A stretch of 64,000 nt of DNA from Bactrocera neohumeralis (lineage: Eukaryota > Arthropoda > Insecta > Diptera > Tephritidae): positions 29,074,089 through 29,138,088 of the forward strand of contig NC_065922.1 of NCBI RefSeq assembly GCF_024586455.1, in the 5' to 3' direction. Under the pieces are notes generated by a model, which saw only the letters and a program-made list of their open reading frames with translations, ran no database searches and was not told the origin of the DNA. The number at the start of each line of letters is the position of its first letter. Within the stretch, counting starts at the first letter, position 1. This document shows, piece after piece, positions 1-10,980 of the stretch. The position numbers and the translations under genes were made by a program.

Positions 1-1007
1 TGACAATAGGAGCATGCCTGTTTTTCTTTCCCCGGCTTCAGCAACATTGCGAAATTTATTCGAGTTCTTTTTACCAAGCGTCAAAAAATGTCAGAAATTC
101 AGGTCTCTTGTTCATCTGAAAAAACACGTATGAACAAAATTTTATTTAAGTGTGGAAGCTCTTTAGTTAACAGCTCTTTCCCCTTGGTGGCGCAATAATC
201 TTTTCACTTCTCATTCAATATTGAATGGAGTCGGACCTTGGCAGTCCGTTTTTCGAAAATACAAAATGTGTTATGCATCACTCGATATATAAGTTACGAC
301 TTAAGCCTTTTCGAAAAGTAAGTCCCTGCAGCATGATATAAATAATGCTTTATTTTTTTCACTATTTTTGTTATCAAAGAACACATATGAAACCGTATAA
401 TACATCTTAAGTTATGAAATGATCGGTATTTATTATGTCAAAAATTTACTAATATTCCATTGCAATGAGAGTTTGAACAACATTTAGTAACAAATCTTGT
501 TATAACGCCGTGGTATAAATGTGAAACGGTCAAATTGGAATTTTAACCAACTTACTTCCTTTAACACATATTCAAATTGTATTTATGGAAAATTTCAATT
601 GAAGTTGATAAGTAATTGAAAATTAATATACGACTACTCTGACTAAAAATAAGACAAACAAATTGGGTGATCTATGAAATAGATCATATGTTTTGTGTTT
701 ACTCCGATTATCCTTTTTTTCACAATAAAACTGAAATTATAAAGGTTTTTCGCTCTCTATTTTCGATTTTTGTAATACAAAATTAAAATACTGATTAAAG
801 ATAAGCGAGAACAAATCTTACAAAATCATTAGAAGTTTCATCAATTATTAGTAGAAATATATCCAAAATCGATCTTATATATGGGGCAGCAAAATCACTA
901 TTGTTTATTAAAGCGGAAGTGAAATGAAATAGTGTTGTAATTTTCAATATATGTCTAACTAATTATACCCTTAGGAGCAGAGTATCAAAGAAGAATCGAT
1001 TTAACAG
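1..1007. other. AT-rich sequence without a recognised gene
   Basis: No reading frame of useful length, repeat unit or RNA gene is recognisable on either strand. It is AT-rich spacer with short homopolymer runs. Confidence 0.5.
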
Positions 1008-1590
1008 GCTGCTGTGGAGCGTAGTATCGATGAAGACCCGAATGAGTCCATTCGCCATCGCGCGCAACAATTGGAGCTGTGCCCATTCATTTCAAGGAAG
1101 ATTTTGCGGAAGGTTCTTCGTTTGTGTGCTTACAAAATTCAATTCGTGTAAGAATTGAGAAGCGCGTCGCACGCTCGGTACGAGGGCACAAATTGAGATG
1201 GCCATCGAACCCGATTTTCACAAGAGTATTTTGTTGAGCGATGATGGTCACTTTTGGGTTGAATGGGTTCGGTAGTAACCGTTGCATTCGGTGTCTTTTG
1301 TTGAGACGCCTTTGTATCCTCAAAAAGTCATTGTTTAGGGGCAAAGGCACCCATTGGTTCATATTTTTCCAAAACCGAAGGTGGACATCATGTTGCTGCC
1401 ATTTGGGAACGCTAAAGAACTGTGAATAAAATTGTTTTCGTGTCTGAATTGGTAGATGTAGACCTTTTTTGATTACAACCAAACGGCAGAATATGCCATA
1501 GCGTCAACAAAACCATTAATTTATTGAACGAAATTTTTTGGGGATCGTGCGACTATTCTTTGTTAAGTTCTGTAGAGAAGCGACTCTGCG
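1008..1590 (+). pseudogene. rosa-like (DD41D-type) mariner transposase relic
   Basis: Reading from 1008 gives AAVERSIDEDPNESIRHRAQ, which I recognise from the helix-turn-helix part of rosa-like Tc1/mariner transposases. An ILRK-type helix and AYKIQFV follow, then a stop. After frameshifts come ILLSDDGHFW (first catalytic Asp region, normally SDEAHFW), VETPLYPQKVIV, and near 1470-1550 a decayed second-Asp region (LQPNGRICH, then NKTINLL, normally QQDGATCH). The order matches the family. Several stops and frameshifts make it non-functional. No terminal repeats were found. It belongs to the same broad family as the copies at 10981, 17745 and 49715, but it is not a close copy of them. Confidence 0.75.
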
Positions 1591-1934
1591 AAAGCTTCTG
1601 GCGAGTAAACATTGTCCTAACAAATTTTACAAACCAATTTTGGCATTGATGTTCGGTCAACACATCTTCTTTGTACAACTCGCATAATATCCGCCTGAAT
1701 TGAACTGCATTTTTACCCTTTTGAAAATTTGTCGAAAATGCTGTTTCCGTTCATTCAACTTCGATAGGGCACCAAATACAAACTATTCAAGAAAATTTAA
1801 AAAAAAAATATTAACTAACCTTATTACTACTGTTTAAATATATAACGGTAAAGCGGTTAAGATTAAAGTTGGTTACGAGGAATTTCAATAAGAACAGCTA
1901 TTGTCTTCAAACGAATGTACTTAGTGGACGACCC

Positions 1935-2330
1935 AATACTAGTCAACATGGCACATGATTTTCAACATCACATTTTTTCAATAAATTTGGTAAACTTCGA
2001 AAAAGAAGGAATTCCGCTTTTAGGTGCACCACACCTCGATAATCAAAGAAAACTGTCTGTATAAACTTGATTTTTGGCCTGCATTGACGTAGCTCTTTCG
2101 GTATCGGCTCACCTTTGCCACCAAGATCCAATACTCATCGCCAGTAATAATACAGACGATGCTGTTTTTCGGAAAATTTAATGATTTTGGAAGCAATTGT
2201 GCTTTCATTTTCTTAGACCCAAATGATCTTTCAAAGTGGTTTTTACTGATCTTTCCGATATTCCAACGATACCAGTAAAATCTCTGACTGCTAATCGTTC
2301 TTTCTCATGCACCAATTCCTTTACTTCACG
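1935..2330 (-). pseudogene. mariner transposase fragment
   Basis: On the minus strand, translation from about 2325 downward gives LVHEKERLAVRDFTGI and SVKTTLKDHLGLRK, the second helix-turn-helix of a mariner transposase. CIITGDEYWILVAK (first catalytic Asp block, ITGDE) comes next, then KGEPIPKELRQCRPKIK and TVFFDYRGVVH. The fragment covers roughly the middle third of a transposase of about 340 residues and needs at least two frame changes. Both ends are missing. Family assignment rests on the ITGDE and FFDYRGVVH blocks. Confidence 0.75.
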
Positions 2331-3704
2331 TGTTGATCATAGTTGATGTTGCTGGCCGTTTTGGACTTGGGGTCCAATGGGGTTTCGAAATTTAAATTAA
2401 AAATTCTTACTATTTTTGCCATTTGTTTATACTTGATTGACTTTCGAAGTCGTTACAAATTGTTTTTGATTAGAAAAGCTGTTAAAAATGCGTTCCTGAT
2501 TTTTCATAGTTCACACATAGTCGATAGTTATCATTTTAAAATGCAAAAATAGCCTATTTTTAAAACTATCGGCAATTTTATCGCGGGAAAAATGCTCTAT
2601 GCTTGCTCATGTATATGTAATCAAGGGCGAAGTAGATAAAAAGATTAGTATGCGACAAAAAGGGTCAACCATTTATAATTAAGTTCACATCACGCACTTC
2701 ACATGTCAAAAACTCAAATAAAAACAATAAAGAAAAACTTGTTGCATAGTCATTTAGTGATAATAAAGTTAAATAGTTTCAAAAGTTTTTGCAAGCCTTG
2801 GAAATACATAAGTAAATAGCCAGCGTTGCAACTAACACACTTGGTCTTAGTAAAAAACGCTGACCAATACAAACACATATGCTTATAAAAACAATTGTAA
2901 ATTGCTCATTAGAGTTTGTTTTTGCAATTGGGAAAAAAATGCTTTTGCACACACTGACACATACATACACATATATGTATATATATACATCAATAGATAT
3001 AAATAAATAAATTTTTATGGTCATTTGCCAATTGTGGTGAGCTGCAATTTAATTAATTTATGATAGTGCATTTGGCAAAAGAGCTAATTAAATGTTTGCA
3101 TAAAATGCAGTGCGCTTTTAGGCGCTCTAGCAGTTATTTAATTCAAATTAATGAGCACTACACACTGGAATTCACTTAACTTGTTTGTGTTCAACACTTT
3201 GTATGCATTTGCGCTGCGAATTGGTTTTATTGCTTAATTTCTAGTGTTTTTTCGCAGTTTGGCTTGTGATTTTTTCAATTAAATTCTGCCGATAATTAGC
3301 CGAGCTTTGGCAGTTAGTTTATTACAAATAATTCAGTTACACACGTCAAGTATTTTAATATATTTTCACGGTTAGCTGTAAATTGGCTTAATTAAGATAA
3401 ATGAGATGTGTGACAAATCCGATTTCCGCGAATTCATTTCAATTTGGTTTTATCCGCATTTAATGAATTCGCAAAGGAAAATATTTAGATTGCACAAAAA
3501 CAGTGTTATTTAAAAAACATATGGCTTTGTAGTTTTTGTGGTTCATTTGAAGTTTTTTTCCTTAAAAAAATGTATATGAAACATACAATTTATTAAAGGA
3601 GCTGTCAAAGCATATTAATTTGGGTTCTATTTCAAAGCTTTTCAGTATTTTTGAAATACGAAAATGTCTTTGAACTTTCCCTTCGTATTTGACAGTTCAA
3701 ATAA
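2331..3704. other. AT-rich probable host spacer
   Basis: No gene recognised. It holds a short CA/TA microsatellite (about 2940-3010) and, from 3040, a cluster of homeodomain-type cores annotated separately. Open frames here are short and come from simple sequence. Confidence 0.5.
3040..3480. promoter_or_regulatory. cluster of TAATTA-type homeodomain cores (candidate regulatory island)
   Basis: Within about 440 bp there are repeated ATTA/TAAT cores: TTTAATTAATTTA at 3048-3060, GCTAATTAAA near 3083, AAATTAATGAG near 3146, GATAATTAGC near 3291 and the palindrome CTTAATTAAG near 3388. Such clustering is typical of insect developmental enhancers but is also favoured by AT-rich composition. Function is inference only. 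Confidence 0.2.
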
Positions 3705-4135
3705 TGATCAAATTTGACGCGGAGAAACAGGATAATCGTCTTTATTATCGTCTTCAAATTAGGCATCTGATATGCACGCGAATGCTTCATCCAGTTTTCC
3801 ATAAACTTGTTATAAGTCTGGGATAATATGGCACTTTTAGCGTATTTTGATTTTTTCGGTTTCGGCTCATTTTTGGAGCACCACTCGTTAGATTGTGAAT
3901 AAATTTGGACATCATATTCATAAACCCACCTCTTGTTCTCAGTAATGAAATGTTTGTGGCGTGCACGTTACTCAGCTACACAGTCAAGCATCTCTTTTGC
4001 GACCTTTACTCGACGTCGTTTTGCAAAAGAATCAGGTATAAAAGGTACGAGCCCTTCACACGCTTAATACCCAAACTATGTATTCACCAAAAAGATTTGC
4101 GTTGACCAATAGATGGAATTCCATTAGAAATACAA
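3705..4135 (-). pseudogene. mariner transposase fragment with one terminal repeat
   Basis: Minus-strand frames give NKRWVYEYDVQIYSQSNEWC and KNEPKPKKSKYAKS, a mariner block normally reading ITGDESWVYEYDVET...SSEW...KNEPKPKK, immediately after the first catalytic Asp. Upstream pieces LLQNDVE and RSQKRCLTV fit the preceding segment in shifted frames. The left boundary carries GATCAAATTTGACGCGG at 3706-3722. This nearly matches the end sequences at 9553 and 43526, so this is the 3' end of the same mariner subfamily. Most of the C-terminal domain is deleted. Confidence 0.7.
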
Positions 4136-4559
4136 AACTTTAGAGAAACCCGTGTTTCAATTTGACCTTTCATGGTAAAAATCAACATATAGAGATCAGA
4201 CATAATACGAACATAAGAGAGTCCTACCAATCTGGCAGTTTTTGTTTTGATTCGGCTTACGTGCGCAGTCTAAATAGAACAGTCCGTTGTTTGATGGTAA
4301 ATTCGAGTCCGTTCAGATTGCATTTTGTCATTTCAACTAATAATGTCTCGTTTCAACCGTCAGATAGTATAACATGCTATAAAATAATAAAATTTACTCG
4401 TATATACGTAATGTGACGAACGCAGCACAGCTTATGCCATGATTGGAGAAAATGTTGGAAATCACTTTTTTATTGAGATTATTTTCATTCCATAAGAATG
4501 AAAAAAAGGCTGGCATCTAGGCCTATTATTCAAATTTAATGAAAAACTACCGATGTGTT
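4136..4559. other. no recognisable gene
   Basis: An open frame at 4162-4416 has no recognisable motif and ordinary AT-rich codon content. It is treated as chance. Confidence 0.4.
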
Positions 4560-4738
4560 ATTATTTGATGCTAAAGTCTGTAGTTCTTGTTAGATGCCGT
4601 GATGCTGAGTCGGATTTGAGACCTGTTCATGCTGGTGTGAGCCAAGGCAGTGTACTCGCACTTGAGTTCTACATTCTTTATACAGCAGACCCTTCAGTGA
4701 TCAGCTCTGACTCCACAATGACGGCAGCTGCTGGATAA
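4560..4738 (+). pseudogene. LINE reverse-transcriptase fragment
   Basis: The frame at 4553-4738 contains RPVHAGVSQGSVLALEFYIL followed by YTADPSV. This matches the Jockey-type reverse-transcriptase block normally reading RPIHAGVPQGSVLGPLLY...TADIP, the template-grip motif just upstream of the catalytic YADD box. The YADD box itself is missing: the frame ends at a TAA first. Only about 60 of several hundred residues remain, so this is a short dead fragment of a non-LTR retrotransposon. Confidence 0.7.
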
Positions 4739-4979
4739 TAGTATACAACGTAGAGGATACCACTTCCCCTTTGGATTCAATTATTGTAAATATTTTTTTT
4801 TATTTACTTTTATTTAGTAAAATTTTTTGGAAACAAGCTGGAAAGTATTATTTAGAATTGGCCCAAGGTATAGGCCCTAATTTTGTCCCACCATATACCG
4901 TGCCATCGGTTTGATAAATCATTATATTTGAAAATTTGGGAGTCTAGCTATTATCCCAAAAGTTGTAAAGCCTTAAGAG

Positions 4980-5712
4980 GAAAAAAGCCAGGATCGAGGT
5001 GTCCTACGACTCATGATGAAAATAACCTGAATGGGAGCCCTTAAATAGCCGAGTCAACCTTACTATAACCGGCAGCGTTTGCAATGAGCTCGAAAACAGC
5101 CAGCACAAAGACAGGATCGAAACTTTGGCAAGGTGCTGGGCTTGACTCTAAGCCGAGCTCACGAAAGGTAATAACACCAGCGGCAGCCGGAATCAAACCC
5201 GGTAGTCAAAATATGGCTACTAAGAAGGGAGGGTATGGAGATGCTAAATATGTTGCCGAAAGTTTTTTTTACCCTGAAGTTCAAAGAATAAAATTAAATG
5301 GCTGAAGTAAAATATGCTCCGTTATCAACGTCTATTTCTACTGTTAACATGTGATTAGCTCATACAATAAATCTGAGATGTCCAATTGCTATTATAGCAT
5401 AGATTATCCTTAGTGTGCCTGCCAGGCAGGTTTGAAGATCGACGACCCAACAAAGGCAGGGTATGCGAATGCAAGGCTCTATACAGAAAAAGAATCGCTC
5501 CCATCGGTCGAAAGTTTCAGGACGACCTTTCAGAGGTCATTGCACAAATACAACTTTTTGTACTGATAAATTTCATCATAATCTCGGTATGGTTCAGAGA
5601 GGAGACAATCGAGTGTGGGAGAATTAGTCTGGGTGGTATCACGCCTCTTTCAAAAGCCTGGGGCGTTGTCAGACAGGCACTCTACCTAACTATCTATACC
5701 AAAAGTGAGTAG
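4980..5712 (+). other. possible LINE ORF1 (gag-like) remnant
   Basis: Two open frames (5084-5305 and 5413-5712) lie downstream of the RT fragment and are less AT-rich than the surroundings. The first encodes a Lys/Ser/Ala-rich peptide, the second a basic one. Both contain a loosely similar KxGYxxA pattern (KKGGYGDAK at about 5225, KAGYANA in another frame at about 5455). This resembles the basic linker of LINE ORF1 proteins, but no zinc knuckle or RRM is visible. The assignment is weak. A chance open frame is the alternative. Confidence 0.25.
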
Positions 5713-5739
5713 GTACAAAATTATCTTTATCTTGATATT

Positions 5740-6190
5740 GATCGGTTTGCATTATATTTAAATATATGCTATAGTGATCCAACCTGAATAATATCTTCGG
5801 AGATTATACCGTTGCCTCGGAAAATAATCTATGAAAAATTTTGTGAGGATGTATTGCCAAATAGAAAAGTATTCCAAACAAGAATTTGACTTTGATCACT
5901 CAGTTTGCATGACATCTATATGCTATGGTGATCTGATCTGAATAATATTATCGGAGATTATAGCTATGTTTTGTATAATGATCTGCGCCGAATTTCGTTA
6001 CGATACATTTTCAAATAAAAAAGTTTTTCATTCAAGGACTTGAGTTTGATTGGTCAGTTTGTATGACAGCTACGTGCTATACTGCTCCGATATCAGCGTT
6101 CGATATGTCAAAAACTCTTCTCTTATAAATTATACGCAGACAGACGAATATGGGTAAATTGACTCAGCTCGAGATGCTGTCAATTTATAA
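5740..6190 (-). repeat. fly interspersed repeat with ~155-bp tandem units (minus orientation)
   Basis: Consecutive blocks carry the same set of motifs: TTTTCATNCAAGNACTTGA, then 'gtcagtttgyatgacagcta', then 'tatgctatagtgatc', then 'gaataatatyatcggagatt'. The same motif set recurs at 15030, 19460, 36431, 46580 and 49401. The final part (near 6130-6190) has the 'cagacagacgaatatgg...gactcagctcga' end typical of this repeat. It is non-coding. I recognise it as a very abundant interspersed repeat of higher flies but give no formal family name. Confidence 0.8.
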
Positions 6191-6200
6191 ATATATACAT

Positions 6201-7143
6201 TAGGGTGATTCAAAAAAATTTTTTTTTTTTTTTCAATTGGTACTCAAATAGGTTCCTAGACACCTCTAAGAAAGCCTCTCCAAATATGAGTTTTTAATTG
6301 TAACGGGAAGGTCCTCCGCCTAACGGTTTTCTATTTTTTCTTATTATCAGATAGAAAAATTTATATCTCGCTTCCAACTACTTGAAAAAATATTTTGTTA
6401 ATTAGGTTTTGTAGGAAATTGAATGCTCTAAAATATGGTCTCTTATGATTTTTTCGTAAACCCAACCGTTTAAAAGATATTAACGGTTGAAATTTGACTA
6501 TTTTTGGAAAAATTCTTTTTTTCTTATTAATTTTATAACTCAATGAAAAAAAATTATTATGAATGATGAAACACATAGTTTTGTAGGAAATTTACTGCTC
6601 TATAAAAATGGTCTACTATGATTTTTCGATTAAGCTAAGCGTTTTCGAGATATTCATCGTCAAACATCAATGCATATTAGGGTGGATCAAATAAAATTTT
6701 TTTTTTTTTTTCGTTTGGTACTCTGAAAAATAGGCTCCTAGACACCTCTAAGAAAACCTCTCCAAAAATCTATTCATAATAATTTTTTTTCATTGAGATA
6801 TAAAATTCATAAGAAATAAAAAATGTTCCCAAAAATAATCAAACTTTAACTGTTAATATCTTTTAAACGGTTGGGTTTACGAAAAAATCATAAGAGACCA
6901 TATTTTAGAGCATTCAATTTCCCACAAAACCTAATGAACAAGATATTTTTTCAAGTAGTTGGAAGCGAGATATAAATCTTTCTATCTGATAATAAGAAAA
7001 AATAGAAAACCGTTAGGCGGAGGACCTTCCCGTTACAATTAAAAACTCATATTTGGAGAGGCTTTCTTAGAGGTGTCTAGGAACCTATTTTTGCGAGTAC
7101 CAATTGAAAAAAAAAAAAAAAAATTTTTTTTTGAATCACCCTA
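6201..7143. mobile_element. foldback/MITE-like element with ~365-bp inverted arms and 8-bp target duplication
   Basis: The left arm 6201-6564 is repeated in inverted orientation at 6772-7143 with only scattered mismatches. The outer termini are TAGGGTGATTC and GAATCACCCTA. The element is flanked on both sides by the identical octamer ATATACAT (6193-6200 and 7144-7151), which fits an 8-bp target-site duplication as made by hAT or P superfamily transposases. The 207-bp centre contains a third, directly oriented copy of the first ~95 bp (6678-6771) and a repeat of an arm segment (6407 onward, repeated at 6579). There is no coding capacity, so it would depend on a transposase supplied elsewhere. 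The octamer is AT-rich, so the duplication needs confirming. Confidence 0.85.
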
Positions 7144-7151
7144 ATATACAT

Positions 7152-9544
7152 AAACTGTATAGAAAACGACGAAGTCTTTTGGCTGTATACCTTTTTCAGT
7201 GTAAAATTATGCAAAATTTGTCTCTAGACACGTTAACTGATCTTGGTTGCTAATTGGGATGTACGAGAGTATAGAAAGATATGCTTAATGCCAATATAAT
7301 ATAGATTCGGGACTTTTTTATGTTTACTTAATTAACCGCCAATTGGAAACAACACTTAATTATTATTATTTACTCCCTCCTTCTAAACAATAATTTCAAT
7401 AATTTTTTTTAAGAGGGGCGAAGGAAGTAGAAAGTAAAAAAGCTTAAGTTATCTATGAAAAAATATTACCACGTTTGATTATACAAAAAAAGTAAAAAAC
7501 TTACATGACACAAATAATTATTATTGCCAAATAAATGGCGCTCTTTCATCCATTTCCCAACCACTGAAAGCGGAAAACACCAAATGTCCTTTAGAAAATT
7601 TGTTAATTTGCATAAAAAAGCCATTTGTGCGCCCAGCGAAGCAAAGTTTGTGGGCATAGTAAGGAAGTGGGAAGAGAGGTTCTTGTTGTTGACGTGAAGT
7701 TTCGTCAACTTGTCTCCGCGCTGAAAGCAACAATTGGTGGCAGCTAAACAGTTGGCACTTGCCACTTGTCACTTAACACCACATGAAATTGAGAATTAAT
7801 GGCGAAACTAACGAAAAATAAAAATCGAGAAGAACTCAGAGGTCATTCACATTACATATATTAGAATGTGGTGTTATTTTTATTATTGCAGTGCAAGGTA
7901 GTACAAATATGTATATATGTGCTGATATTTGATAAAATCGAAATATGCAAAACTGCGTGAAAAATATGAATTTCCCTTAGCAAGAAGTGAAGACGTGAGG
8001 AAATTAAAATTGCCTGACTTTTACATTGATAACTGTACATAAAAACAAGTAAATCTACAAATATATTTAAGGAATTTGTGCAATCGTAGCGATACATTAA
8101 TATTGGCATACAAATTACTTTTGCTGCTTGTCATTCCCACGAGTCTCGCGTTCAAAAAGTGCCGATTGCTTTGTTGCGTTCGCAAAATAGCTTTCCATGC
8201 CAAAGTATTGGGAAAGAGAGACTCATAGATACGACGCTTAAAAATATACACGAATATGTTAAAGAGGCAATAATTTTGCTTTAGTACCTGTACTTTGAGT
8301 AAACTGAGTGTTTTGAGTACACAGAGAGAAATCTTTAAATATAATTATGGGAATAAAAAAAAAATTGTTGCAAAATTAAGATGAAGAAAATTTTAATAAT
8401 TATTTTTGTGCTGAAATTAGCAAATATAGTTTATAAATATATTACTTTCACTTGTAAAATTAATACAAAAATCATTTATGAAACAAAAATATTACGATAA
8501 GGCCGATGAAGTTGGAATAACCAATAAGCGAATCGAGATTTCAGTGAATATCAATATCAAATTCGCAGTATTGGCATTCCCAACATATATATCTTCTCGA
8601 ATAGCAAAAGGAAACCTTTATAAAAATTATTGATTGCAATTTTATCGAACAATCCACCAATGATTTCAGTTATAATTTCTTTCAGTGTATCAAGCAGCTT
8701 CTCATACGCGTCTTGTACGAACCAATAAAGCGGCCTATTTGTTGAAATTTGCCACTTGGGAGCTATTTTCGCTTATGAAAGAGCTGCCAATGAATATAGT
8801 TACTCACACGACCAGGTTTGTGGTACCTGTATGCACATATCTGTGCCTATTTGTAGGTGATTCAGTAGACTATTTGATCATATTTGACGTTAATGTTGAG
8901 TGTAAATTTCTTGAGGAGGATAAAGAGGTAGGTAAAAAATCGCTGAAATAAATTTATAAACACACTTACATACATATGGAAAGTATCAATGATTTTCTCT
9001 CAAAAATAAGTAAGGTGGAACAGTGAAACTTGAAAGGTCGGATTTTATTAAAGCGGAAAATAAAATTCGTTTTGGTGCTTTCGTTGTTCTACTGCTTAAT
9101 CCTGGATTTTATTTTTTTATTTGCAAAATAGCGTCAAAATCAAAAAAAGCGAAATTGAGTTTTTTATTGCTTACGATTCATTACATCGTTTTATATATAT
9201 GTAGCATAAAATTTTCAGCTACCGCTGTCAGATTTAACCAATACATATCCAATATATAGCCAATACAAAACCTATATATAATAATACATAACCAATACAT
9301 AACCATTTTGTAACCAAAACTCAAATTTTGTTTCAATATGAGTGATTTCTATTAAGTCGTTTTTTTCGGCTGTAAACTTACGTAAAGTGATGTTATGTTA
9401 TTTTGCATTTTAGGTGACGATATAGACTTTCTGCTTTAACAAGTACATAATTTCCTAGAGCAATATCGGACAGAGTCAATGTTCAGTATATTTCTAATAA
9501 AAATATTAGAAAATTAGGAGTTAGCGCTGAACAAGGCTCAAAGA
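7152..9544. other. single-copy-looking spacer, no gene recognised
   Basis: About 2.4 kb without a recognisable transposon or gene. Open frames on the minus strand (7466-7772, 7861-8251) and plus strand (8685-8951, 9023-9259) show no family motif and overlap one another. TA-rich pieces near 9190-9300 repeat 'ccaatacata'. It is probably host intron or intergenic DNA. Confidence 0.45.
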
Positions 9545-9546
9545 TA

Positions 9547-10337
9547 CCATTAGATTGAATTTGACCCGGACTGCTTCCGAAACAGAATCTAAAACAGAAC
9601 GACAAACTTGTGATTAGTAAAATCTTTTTTTAAGTTTCACATTAAGTTTGATCTCAGAAAGTTTGTCTGGCGATTTTCAGCATGAAAAGTAGGTAAAACA
9701 ACCAATTTGCTTGAAACTTTATTGGTCCAATAGAATCACGGCAACGGAGTGGTTTCAAAGGCTGCAGAAATACATATATGGGAGAGTCTACTTTATCTAG
9801 AAGATATGTACTTGAACGCATTTAGTGAAGGTCGTTAAGTCGTAGAAAACTTACTAAATGCAAATCGTACGTCCAGCTCTGTAAACGACGATGACTTTAA
9901 AATAATAAATAAATAGTAAATATGAGAAACTATGCTTGAAAGTCATCGTGTTGGTATCAAAGAGACAACAGGAGACCGCAACTTCTCTTATGAATCGACT
10001 AAACAGATTTTGGTTAATATTTTGGGCATAGAGGTCGCAGAAGAGATACTCGAACACGTAGCTTCGGAGCCTGCATTCATCAAACGTATCATTACTGGTG
10101 AAAAGAAGTGAGTTTATGAATATGATGACGAAACTATTCAACAATCTAGCGAACGGCGTCACAAAAATGGGCCGAAACTGAAAAATTCACAAAATTCGCT
10201 CAAGGCACTGAAAGTCATTCCAGCCGAGGCTTAAAAAAAGCTAACGGAGAATTGGCGATTGCTGTAATAAAAATTTCTATTGAAGTACATGAAAGTCTAT
10301 TTTTGTATTGCAGTCTAAGGCAAATTTGATCGGATGG
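9547..10337 (+). mobile_element. internally deleted mariner with both terminal repeats
   Basis: The left end starts CCATTAGATTGAATTTGACC after a TA at 9545-9546. The right end reads, on the minus strand, CCATCCGATCAAATTTGCC and is followed by TA at 10338-10339. Between them the plus strand encodes mariner transposase pieces: EWFQRLQ near 9750, VENLLNANR near 9847, a run ending near 10110 in FIKRIITGEKK (first catalytic Asp block, ITGDE, with the Asp replaced by Lys), then VYEYDDETIQQSSE, and LKVIPAEA from the extreme C-terminus near 10210. At 791 bp it is well short of the usual ~1.3 kb. The segment with the second and third catalytic Asp is deleted. Confidence 0.8.
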
Positions 10338-10980
10338 TATATAAATAAGGTTCCATTCCACGAATTCATTGTATTTTTTTATTATAAATACCTTCACCAT
10401 TATAATAATAATTTCCTTATATTGAGTATGAACAATCTTTGACACATTTTCGATATTTCCAACTTTTATGGTTTGCCCACAACTTGAGCTTTGAGGTTTT
10501 CCTTATGAAATATATAATTTAAAATATGTTAAGATGACAAGGAGCTCCAAGTGCTTAAAGTCCATGAATTTATTTGCAGATCTTAGATTTGAGGCTTTAA
10601 CATTTTCAAACCGACCTTCTAACTTTAATATATGATATAAATTTTACTCATAAAGTAACTCAACCGATTCATTTACACTAAAGCAATGAAAATATGGGCT
10701 TTAGCGCCACCTAGCGACAAAATATTTTACCAGAGTATTACACCTGCCAATTTTTATGTGGTAAAAAAGTATTTTTGTTGGCAATAGTTTGATTGTAGCG
10801 CCATCCATGGTATTGTGAGTCGTCGATTTGCCATTTCTACGCTCGATAATGCCCTTGTCACAATTTGCTGTGTTTCCCAATAGGGTTAATATGACTTTTC
10901 AGTATCGTTTCGGCCATAATTAATATGTCGTGGTCTGTAATTTGTTTTCATTGCATTCAGTAATGTTCACAATTTCATCA

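Noticed and set aside
7466..7772. Overlapping minus-strand open frames of 83 and 99 codons
   Set aside because: Two different frames are open over the same stretch with no recognisable motif. Chance is more likely than a gene.
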